From Marinobacter sp. SS21 (GTDB lineage: Bacteria; Pseudomonadota; Gammaproteobacteria; Pseudomonadales; Oleiphilaceae): DNA of 64,000 nt. The notes under the pieces were generated by a model. That model saw only the letters and a program-made list of their open reading frames with translations, did no database searches and was not told the origin of the DNA. Location of the stretch: positions 1 to 64,000 of the forward strand of contig NZ_JAQNDA010000018.1 of the NCBI RefSeq assembly GCF_028369065.1, read 5' to 3'. Made by a program: the position numbers and the translations under genes. Each line of letters starts with the position of its first letter. The first letter of the stretch is position 1. This document shows, piece by piece, positions 1 to 5,450 of this stretch.

Positions 1-123
1 GAACACCGATTCCGGAAAATCCTGAAAAGTGTTCACCTTCGACCAGAATGGTTGTTCAAGTTGAACCAGAATCGGTGTTTACGTTCGTCCGGAATGAGTG
101 TTCATGATGGGCCGGAATATGCA
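1..123. mobile_element. Terminal end of an IS21-family insertion sequence (rest lies left of the window)
   Basis: The first 123 bases carry an array of TGTTCA...CCGGAAT units and stop in TATGCA, so the last bases are the CA dinucleotide typical of IS21-family tips (5'-TG...CA-3'). IS21-family elements are known to carry several subterminal repeats that IstA binds. No istA or istB sequence is inside the window, so only the tip is seen and its orientation cannot be decided. Small open frames over this stretch are not real genes. The family call rests on the pattern of the end, not on a transposase. Confidence 0.6.
29..120. repeat. Four tandem 23-bp subterminal repeats of the IS21-type end
   Basis: TGTTCA (or TGTTTA) occurs at 30, 53, 76 and 99, and CCAGAAT/CCGGAAT at 43, 66, 89 and 112, so the period is exactly 23 bp. 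The units are diverged from each other at several positions, as expected of transposase-binding repeats rather than a recent tandem duplication. A weaker fifth unit may lie before position 29. Confidence 0.7.
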
Positions 124-190
124 ATTGAACGCATTTTGTACAACCTGAGTGCTATGAACTGCGCGTTGAGAGTTGGAAGGAGGGGGCAGA

Positions 191-526
191 ATGTTCGCCC
201 AGAGAAATCCGTCATTAATGAAAGAGAATCAACAATACGCCGGAACCGGGGGCGTGAGTGAAAACAATGCGCAGGCCTGCTTCGTCCCCGCATTCAAGGA
301 CTCTTTTACCGGGCAGGTTGAAATTTCCCGATACCGTGACGGCAGGCCCGCGCCGTTCCACCTGGTCGACGGTTTACCTGACGAATGGGTATCTCATCGG
401 GATTTGACCGGGCGGGTGGTGAAGATCAAAGCCTCTGTCATTTCCGGCTTTGTCCGTTTTGGCCAGTTTTTCACGCGTCAGGAAGCTTCTGACTATCTGG
501 AACAGATGGGCTCTGGCGCTGCTTAG
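191..526 (+). CDS. Small conserved-type hypothetical protein
   Basis: A 111-residue protein with no signal peptide or membrane segment. The ATG at 191 is preceded by a strong ribosome binding site (GGAAGGAGG, 176-184), which favours it over an upstream TTG at 173. The middle of the protein reads like a short beta-rich domain: a PAFKDSFTGQVEISRYRDG stretch, then HLVDGLPDEWV, a charged strand, and SGFVRFGQFFTRQEA. I have a sense of having seen this pattern in small uncharacterised proteins but cannot name a family. It sits alone between an IS end and a truncated regulator, so it may be cargo of the mobile region. Confidence 0.7.
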   Translation: MFAQRNPSLMKENQQYAGTGGVSENNAQACFVPAFKDSFTGQVEISRYRDGRPAPFHLVDGLPDEWVSHRDLTGRVVKIKASVISGFVRFGQFFTRQEASDYLEQMGSGAA

Positions 527-580
527 GGTAATAGCATCTGCCTTCACTTATGAACATGCTTGCACTTGGCGAAATTGGGT

Positions 581-829
581 CTACCGGTGCGAGCCTCTCC
601 ATTTGGCGGGGGTTTTTCCTGTTGCGCCCTTAAACAGCCGGATGAAATAGCCCACATTCTCGTAGCCAACTTCGTAGGCCACTACAGCCACCGAGTTGAC
701 GGCCATGCTGCTGGAGATCAGCAGTTTCTTGGCTTTGTCGATCCGGACCTGCTGCAGATACTCAACCGGGGTAATGCCGGTGGCATTCCGGAAGCGCCTG
801 GGAATTCCCCCCTGTTTTAGTGGCATCAC
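581..829 (-). pseudogene. Truncated AraC-family regulator (C-terminal DNA-binding domain only)
   Basis: About 70 residues match the second half of an AraC/XylS DNA-binding domain: RRFRNATGITPVEYLQ, RIDKAKKLLISS, then a helix-turn-helix VAYEVGYENVGYFIRLFK and the closing TGKTPAKWR. An intact AraC protein needs a first HTH and usually an N-terminal sensor of about 200 residues; both are gone. The upstream edge falls about 25 bases from the 3' end of the HxlR gene, which points to a deletion that removed the 5' part. It is very unlikely to be functional. Confidence 0.75.
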
Positions 830-853
830 CGATTAGATTTTTCCGCCTGAATA

Positions 854-1225
854 CTATTCAATGTTGTGCGTTTCCGACCAAACCCTGAGATCGTCCAGAA
901 ACTTAAGAGCACTGGCGCCAAACTCTGTGAGCTCGTAGGTTACCGCCACCGGTCGGTCACTAATGACTTTCCGGATGACCATGTTCCGGGCTTCCAATTC
1001 CTTCAATCGTTGATCAATCATTTTTTTGCTGGCGCCTCCCAGCATACGGTTTAAGTCGTTGAAGCGCACGGGGCCATCCTTCAGATGAAAGATGATCGAC
1101 CCCGTCCATTTCCCGCCAATTAACCGCATGCCTTTCTCGATTGCACAAGGTTCCTCACAGGCGTTGATCACTTTTTTTCGACCGTAACCATCTGTTTTTA
1201 CGACGGCAGGGGAGTTGTTGTTCAT
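854..1225 (-). CDS. HxlR-family winged-helix transcriptional regulator
   Basis: A protein of about 123 residues with the HxlR signature: an N-terminal cysteine in EEPCAIEKGMRLIGGKWTGSII, then DGPVRFNDLNRMLGGASKKMIDQRLKELEARNMV as the winged helix, and a C-terminal dimerisation helix ending DDLRVW. Members of this family sense aldehydes, quinones or disulfide stress, often through the conserved N-terminal cysteine, and repress a divergent gene. Here the divergent neighbour is an MdaB-like quinone reductase, which fits. The ATG at 1225 is preferred; a GTG lies three codons upstream. A dyad over the neighbour's promoter is a likely operator. Confidence 0.9.
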   Translation of the reverse strand: MNNNSPAVVKTDGYGRKKVINACEEPCAIEKGMRLIGGKWTGSIIFHLKDGPVRFNDLNRMLGGASKKMIDQRLKELEARNMVIRKVISDRPVAVTYELTEFGASALKFLDDLRVWSETHNIE

Positions 1226-1256
1226 CTCGATCACCAGGTTACTAAAAGTATACTAA

Positions 1257-1291
1257 TTGATGTCGTATTCCAGGTAACCATACTATACCTG
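1257..1291 (+). promoter_or_regulatory. Predicted mdaB promoter with overlapping dyad (candidate HxlR operator)
   Basis: TTGATG at 1257-1262 and TACTAT at 1281-1286 are separated by 18 bases and make a credible sigma-70 promoter for the gene at 1332. A perfect dyad CAGGTA-N9-TACCTG (1271-1291) lies across the -10 box, which is where a repressor would act. Assignment to the divergent HxlR protein is inference from position. Confidence 0.5.
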
Positions 1292-1331
1292 CAAACTTCA
1301 GTTAACCATCCTTTTGTGGAGATCCAGAGAC

Positions 1332-1916
1332 ATGAGCAACGTTTTAATTATCAACGCACACCACAAATATCCGTTTTCAGAAGGGCGTCTCAACGGTGCC
1401 CTGACCCAGATGGCCGACGAACTGCTGACAGCCAAGGGCCATGAAACCCGGGTTGTTGAAACTGATGCCGGTTGGGATGTCGAGAAAGAACTTGAAAATC
1501 ACCGATGGGCCGACGTGATCGTTCTGCAATCACCCATTAACTGGATGGGGGTTCCCTGGACTTTCAAGAAGTACATGGACGAAGTGTATACCGCAGGCAT
1601 GGGAGGCGCGCTTTGTCATGGGGACGGCCGAACTGCCGAGGCGCCAAAGGAGAATTACGGGGCAGGTGGCACCCTCACCGGCAAGAAATACCTGCTCTCG
1701 GTGACGTTTAATGCGCCTGAAGAATCCTTCAACGATGAAAACGAATACCTGTTCCAGGGCAAGAGTGTGGACGACCTGTTGCTCCCCATGCACATGAATT
1801 TCCGCTTCTTTGGCATGGAAGCGCTGCAAACGTTTGCTTGTTATGACGTAATGAAAAATGCCGATGTCGAGAATGATTTCGTACGTTTCGGGGCTCACCT
1901 CGAGGCTGTCATCTGA
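1332..1916 (+). CDS. mdaB: MdaB-type NAD(P)H:quinone oxidoreductase
   Basis: A 194-residue flavodoxin-fold protein. It begins MSNVLIINAHHKYPFSEGRLN, with the family's phosphate-binding loop, and keeps SPINWMGVPWTFKKYMDEV and the Tyr/Gly-rich loop around GGTLTGKKYLLSVTFNAPEE, as in E. coli MdaB and other two-electron quinone reductases that use FAD and NAD(P)H. Two-electron reduction avoids semiquinone radicals. The ATG at 1332 is chosen over an upstream in-frame GTG at 1314 because it matches the family N-terminus and has a GGAG upstream. It is first in a co-directional run of four genes, behind a promoter likely controlled by the divergent HxlR protein. Confidence 0.85.
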   Translation: MSNVLIINAHHKYPFSEGRLNGALTQMADELLTAKGHETRVVETDAGWDVEKELENHRWADVIVLQSPINWMGVPWTFKKYMDEVYTAGMGGALCHGDGRTAEAPKENYGAGGTLTGKKYLLSVTFNAPEESFNDENEYLFQGKSVDDLLLPMHMNFRFFGMEALQTFACYDVMKNADVENDFVRFGAHLEAVI

Positions 1917-1934
1917 GGTCAACCGGAGGTCGAT

Positions 1935-2306
1935 ATGAACTTAATGAAATCATCCGTGATAGTGGTGGCGCTGGTGATGAGTGCTGCTGGGCAGGCCAGG
2001 AGCGAAGAATACGCGCTTGCGCACATTGCGTCGCCAGACCAGTACCAAGTACTCCTTGAGAACGAGCAAGTGCTCGTCCTTAAGATGGTGCTGGAGCCAG
2101 GGGAAGCCGACGTCGTTCATCGACATCATAACGAAACCGTCTATTTCCAGGAGGGCGGCACATTAGCCATTGCTGATCCTACCGGCGATGCGGTGGAGGT
2201 AGAGGTTCCGGATGGTCACGTCATGTGGCACGAGGCCTGGACCCATCAGGTGACCAACGTTGGTGACAGTTCGGTGACGGCGATCATCGTCGAGGCAAAG
2301 GACTGA
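1935..2306 (+). CDS. Periplasmic small cupin-domain protein
   Basis: A protein of 123 residues with a clear signal peptide (MNLMKSSVIVVALVMSAAGQARS, cleavage near residue 23) followed by a single cupin barrel. Metal-ligand candidates are the His residues in VHRHHNETVYF and those near HVMWHEAWTHQV. A GGAGG-type ribosome site precedes the ATG. Small cupins bind a metal or small ligand; the substrate cannot be told here. It follows mdaB by 18 bases, so it is probably co-transcribed with the quinone reductase. Confidence 0.8.
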   Translation: MNLMKSSVIVVALVMSAAGQARSEEYALAHIASPDQYQVLLENEQVLVLKMVLEPGEADVVHRHHNETVYFQEGGTLAIADPTGDAVEVEVPDGHVMWHEAWTHQVTNVGDSSVTAIIVEAKD

Positions 2307-2315
2307 AGCATTGTG

Positions 2316-2346
2316 GCTAGCCTGGACAGCCATGGTTCAGGCTAGC
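2316..2346 (+). terminator. Nine-bp stem-loop between cupin and GFA genes
   Basis: GCTAGCCTG (2316-2324) pairs perfectly with CAGGCTAGC (2338-2346) around a 13-base loop. No T-run follows on the + strand, so it is not a classic intrinsic terminator; it could stabilise the upstream transcript or attenuate read-through. The NheI-like GCTAGC ends make the stem symmetrical on both strands. Confidence 0.4.
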
Positions 2347-2378
2347 AACGTCGCATCGAAACACTGAGAATGTAGAAA

Positions 2379-2780
2379 ATGAGCGATCAATTCAAGGTTC
2401 ATTGTGATTGTGGCGCCGTCGAGGCCACCGCCACGGGAAACCCAAGAGTGCACGGTTTTTGCCATTGCGAGGATTGCCGGGAACTGCTTCAGGTACCTTA
2501 TCACTCGGTGCTGGCCTGGGAGTCTGATCAGCTGGCGATCACCCGGGGGAAGGGCGAGAGCATCGAGTTCAAACACCCCAGCAAGAATATGACCCGGGTG
2601 TTCTGCAAGCATTGTGGTGAGGTGCTGTATAACACCAATGCGATGGGGTGGAAAATCGTTTCCCAGTTGATGTTCAGGAAATGTAACGATGACCAGTTGC
2701 CTGCGGGCTTCGAATCCAATGGGCATTTCTTCTATGGCCGGCGAATCGTCAACATTGATGACGCCTTGCCAAAACGGTGA
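2379..2780 (+). CDS. GFA/CENP-V family zinc protein
   Basis: A protein of 133 residues with the cysteine pattern of the GFA (glutathione-dependent formaldehyde-activating) fold: CDCGAVEA near the start, then HGFCHCEDCRELLQ, and FCKHCGEVLYNT. These Cys residues bind two zinc ions in the family. Some members promote S-hydroxymethylglutathione formation, but most GFA proteins are uncharacterised, so the exact reaction is unknown. Its place between a quinone reductase cluster and a DsbA-like thiol oxidoreductase suggests electrophile or thiol stress, as inference only. Confidence 0.85.
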   Translation: MSDQFKVHCDCGAVEATATGNPRVHGFCHCEDCRELLQVPYHSVLAWESDQLAITRGKGESIEFKHPSKNMTRVFCKHCGEVLYNTNAMGWKIVSQLMFRKCNDDQLPAGFESNGHFFYGRRIVNIDDALPKR

Positions 2781-2810
2781 CCCAGGGCCGATAGGAAGGA
2801 GAGAGTTAAA

Positions 2811-3476
2811 ATGTCGAGTCAGTCGGAAGTACGAGAAATAGACATCGATCTGGTGTCGGATGTGGTCTGTCCCTGGTGTGTGATCGGGTATCACCAGCTG
2901 TCGGAGGCTGCCCGCCGCAGCGATATTCAGATCAACGTAACCTGGCAGCCGTTTGAGCTGAACCCACACATGGCCGCCGAAGGTGAAAACCTCAGGGAAC
3001 ACCTGGCGAAAAAATACGGTACCACGCCGTTAGAGTCACGTGCGGCTCGTGAAAGACTGACAACCCTGGGCGCGGAGCTCGGCTTTCGCTTCAACTACGC
3101 CGATGACATGAGAATGGTTAACACTTTTCGCGCGCATCAGCTGATTCATTGGGCGGAGAGCCAAGGCAAAGGTGAAACAGCCAACCTGGCCTTATTCGAA
3201 GCATTTTTTACCGAAAGACGCGATCTCAACGACGTCGACGTTCTGTGCCGAGTCGCAGAATCGCTGGGCCTTGACGTCCTCGAAACCCGCGAGGTGTTGC
3301 AGAAGGAAACCTACGCTTCAGCAGTGCGGGAGCAGCAGGCGTACTGGCAGCAGCAAGGCATCAGCGGTGTCCCGGCGATGCTTTTCAACCGTCGCTATCT
3401 GGTAACCGGCGCCCAAGGCGTGGAGCGCTACATGGAAATTCTACAGACAGTGGTGGCTGAAACCGCCGTGACGTAA
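2811..3476 (+). CDS. DsbA-family (FrnE-like) cytoplasmic thiol oxidoreductase
   Basis: 221 residues with a thioredoxin fold carrying a large helical insertion. The active site is VVCPWCVIG (CPWC) near residue 20, and the cis-proline loop is GISGVPAMLFNRRYLVTGAQ. No signal peptide, so it acts in the cytoplasm. FrnE-like proteins are linked to polyketide tailoring, oxidative stress or glutathione chemistry; the substrate is not predictable. The start is well supported by GGAAGGAGAG just upstream of the ATG. Last gene of the run that starts with mdaB. Confidence 0.9.
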   Translation: MSSQSEVREIDIDLVSDVVCPWCVIGYHQLSEAARRSDIQINVTWQPFELNPHMAAEGENLREHLAKKYGTTPLESRAARERLTTLGAELGFRFNYADDMRMVNTFRAHQLIHWAESQGKGETANLALFEAFFTERRDLNDVDVLCRVAESLGLDVLETREVLQKETYASAVREQQAYWQQQGISGVPAMLFNRRYLVTGAQGVERYMEILQTVVAETAVT

Positions 3477-3477
3477 G

Positions 3478-3612
3478 GCCGGAATGGCTGGAATCAATAC
3501 AGGCGTAAGTTCCACTGAAGATGCGCCTTCCGGCCGCATCAAGTACAGCGGAATCGGTCGAGAGGGCTCTCGATATGGGCTGGAGGATTACATGGAAATG
3601 AAATATGTGTGC
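3478..3612 (+). pseudogene. C-terminal fragment of a succinate-semialdehyde-type aldehyde dehydrogenase
   Basis: About 45 residues (GMAGINTGVSSTEDAPSG, then SGIGREGSRYGLEDYMEMKYVC) match the extreme C-terminus of GabD-like aldehyde dehydrogenases, where GMVGINTG and SGLGREGSKYG are typical. The remaining 430 or so residues, including the catalytic Cys and Glu, are absent. The fragment starts two bases after the stop of the DsbA-like gene and the match ends at 3612, 34 bases before the dif site; the frame stays open to 3675 through the dif sequence. It is a rearrangement scar, not a gene. Confidence 0.75.
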
Positions 3613-3645
3613 CAGAGTGTGTATGAGCAATGGCGCGCCTATATA

Positions 3646-3673
3646 ACTACGCATAATGTATATTATGTTAAAT
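3646..3673 (+). other. dif: dif: XerC/XerD chromosome dimer resolution site
   Basis: The left arm ends CGCATAA (3646-3656, XerC side), the 6-bp central region is TGTATA (3657-3662), and the right arm is TTATGTTAAAT (3663-3673, XerD side). Against the E. coli dif as I remember it, 25 of 28 positions agree and all mismatches lie in the outer XerC arm, the part that varies between species. The site therefore marks the replication terminus region. FtsK-orienting KOPS-like octamers (GGGNAGGG) in the window mostly point toward it. The alternative is a dif-like site left by an Xer-dependent mobile element. Confidence 0.88.
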
Positions 3674-3694
3674 AGCATATGGTGCAGAACCAAA

Positions 3695-4267
3695 TCACAT
3701 CGGAATGCTCACTGAACACACCACCGATTCGGTGCCGGGGTTCTCTTTGCTTAAGCCGCCATTGGATAAGTGATAGATGGCCAGCCCTAACCGATATCGA
3801 TTTGGAAAGCGATAGGACAGCTCGACGCCGGAACGGAACTCTGTGGAATGTCCAAGCCTCAGTCCCCGCCCTTCGTGGAAGACGCCCAGACCAAAACTCG
3901 GGGTGAGCAACCAATGCTCACGCACCGGGAAGTCACGGCGCATTTCAAAGTAGGTAAAAGTCGCCCCGTTATCCACCCAGACATTTCCCACGGTGGGAAT
4001 CAGCTGATAGAAGTTCATCGGCTGAAAACGATACTCGAGACCGTATCGAGTAGCGTTGTCGAGTGAACGATCCAGCCCCACTTCGCCGATACTCAGATTC
4101 AGCAACGCTGGATCGCCTTCGGCATAAGCCTGTATTGGATGCAAACCGAGCAAAGTAGTTATCAATAGATGAAGACTCAATCGAATGACTGAAAGACGGC
4201 AGAGGTCGGCTGCTAAAGAATGTCGGTTTCCAGCGTTCGTGCAAGGTGATCTTGCGTTATTTTTCAT
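3695..4267 (-). CDS. pagL: PagL-like lipid A 3-O-deacylase (outer membrane)
   Basis: 190 residues with an N-terminal hydrophobic export segment (IRLSLHLLITTLLGLHPIQA, cleavage near AYA-EG) and then a small beta barrel. The motif IYHLSNGGLSKENPGTE holds His166, Ser168 and Glu180, with the same spacing as the His126/Ser128/Glu140 triad of Pseudomonas PagL. The enzyme removes the 3-linked acyl chain of lipid A and so lowers endotoxicity and alters envelope properties. The N-terminus is longer than usual before the signal, so a later start may be used. It ends 22 bases from the dif site. Confidence 0.8.
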   Translation of the reverse strand: MKNNARSPCTNAGNRHSLAADLCRLSVIRLSLHLLITTLLGLHPIQAYAEGDPALLNLSIGEVGLDRSLDNATRYGLEYRFQPMNFYQLIPTVGNVWVDNGATFTYFEMRRDFPVREHWLLTPSFGLGVFHEGRGLRLGHSTEFRSGVELSYRFPNRYRLGLAIYHLSNGGLSKENPGTESVVCSVSIPM

Positions 4268-4385
4268 CCGGACACCTGCACATTAGCCGATGTGTTGATC
4301 GGTACTTCCCAATCTGAGTCTATCCATGCCGGTATGTTGTCAATAAGAAATGGTTTGCTCTGGTGTTCCCAACTCTTAGCTTAGC

Positions 4386-4538
4386 TCAAAGGCTGCCGCG
4401 TTGCGGTCGCGCGTAGATTTCGAGTGGTTCTGAAAGCCAGCGGTGGTCGGTGATGATGCGTAGGCTCTCAAACAATAACTGATTTGATCGGTTGATCAGG
4501 CGATCAGCCAGTTCAATTGGACCTTCAAGATCAGGTGA
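4386..4538 (-). pseudogene. Possible C-terminal coding remnant of unknown gene
   Basis: Reading the minus strand, 50 codons stay open from 4538 to a TGA at 4386 without a start codon. The deduced peptide looks like real protein: it runs SPDLEGPIELADRLINRS, then helical LLFESLRIITDHRW, and ends EPLEIYARPQRGSL. Its amphipathic helix pattern is unlike random translation. I do not recognise the family. The piece lies in the gap between the PagL-like gene and fdhD, in a region that already holds other truncated genes. Confidence 0.3.
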
Positions 4539-4603
4539 TTAATAATCTTTAAAACCAATCGGTTCGGTATCTTTTTGTTGAACCCGTTTCCTGGAGAAAG
4601 CTG

Positions 4604-5392
4604 ATTACGTCCGCTCCCGTTTCATTTGAATATCGCGAAATAAACTCCCGCCCGACCTTGGGCAGTTCCAACCTTGCCCACGAAGCGGCGCTCGCGATTA
4701 GTTACAACGGCATTAACCAGGCAGTCATGATGATGTCCCCCGAGCATTTGGAGGATTTTGTCAGAGGGTTCAGTTTGAGCAATGGCTTCGTCGGTTCAGT
4801 GGACGAGCTATACGACATTCGGATATCCGGTTCAGGTGAGTCCTTTCAAGCAGACGTGGAGATTTCCAACCGCGCTCTCTGGGCGTTGAAGCGGTCCCGA
4901 AGACAACTGGCCGGAACCAGCGGTTGCGGTATCTGCGGTGTTGAGGCTATCGAACAGGCATTGCCTCAGCTAACAGCCCTCTCACCTGCCCCAATCCCAA
5001 ACGCCGCATCGTTTAAAGACCTGCGACATAAAATATCGACAGTCCAGCATGCCGCCCGCCCCAGCGGGGCATTGCACGCGGCACTCTACGTTGCTGCGAA
5101 CGGAGATATCAGTCTTTGCCGTGAGGATATCGGCCGCCACAATGCGTTGGATAAGCTGATCGGTGCGATGAGCAGATCGGCGACGGATCCTCGGGCGGGC
5201 TTCGCCGTTGTCACCAGCCGTTGCAGCTTGGAGCTTATTCAAAAGGCGGTTCGAGCGCGGTTCGGCACCCTTGTGAGTTTATCCGCGCCAACGGCCCTGA
5301 CCGTTCAATGGGCCCGTCGGCTCAACCTGAATCTGATTCACATTCCGCACCATAGTGCCCCCAGGTTATACAGCCCTGCCCCGATCCTGTAA
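4604..5392 (+). CDS. fdhD: FdhD, sulfurtransferase for formate dehydrogenase maturation
   Basis: FdhD passes sulfur from a cysteine desulfurase to the Mo-bis-MGD cofactor of formate dehydrogenases. Key parts are visible: YNGINQAVMMMSPEHLEDFV near the N-terminus, the sulfur-carrying CxxC in TSGCGICGVE, and CREDIGRHNALDKLIG with its basic pocket. Family-like sequence (EYREIN...LGSSNLAHE) extends upstream of the first usual start, a TTG at 4658, up to a stop at 4550. No ATG, GTG or TTG lies in that stretch; a GGAG at 4593 precedes a CTG (4601) and an ATT (4604). I place the start at ATT with low certainty. The partner molybdoenzyme is the convergent next gene. Confidence 0.85.
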   Translation: MTSAPVSFEYREINSRPTLGSSNLAHEAALAISYNGINQAVMMMSPEHLEDFVRGFSLSNGFVGSVDELYDIRISGSGESFQADVEISNRALWALKRSRRQLAGTSGCGICGVEAIEQALPQLTALSPAPIPNAASFKDLRHKISTVQHAARPSGALHAALYVAANGDISLCREDIGRHNALDKLIGAMSRSATDPRAGFAVVTSRCSLELIQKAVRARFGTLVSLSAPTALTVQWARRLNLNLIHIPHHSAPRLYSPAPIL

Positions 5393-5450
5393 TCCGCAAC
5401 AGCACTCGCAGACACTGAATACGGCAAGGCGAGCAGAGTCCGTGCATTCG

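Noticed and set aside
29..120. Regular 23-bp repeats as a CRISPR-like array
   Set aside because: Units are contiguous, diverged, and have no unique spacers; the CA tip and motif fit an IS21 end.
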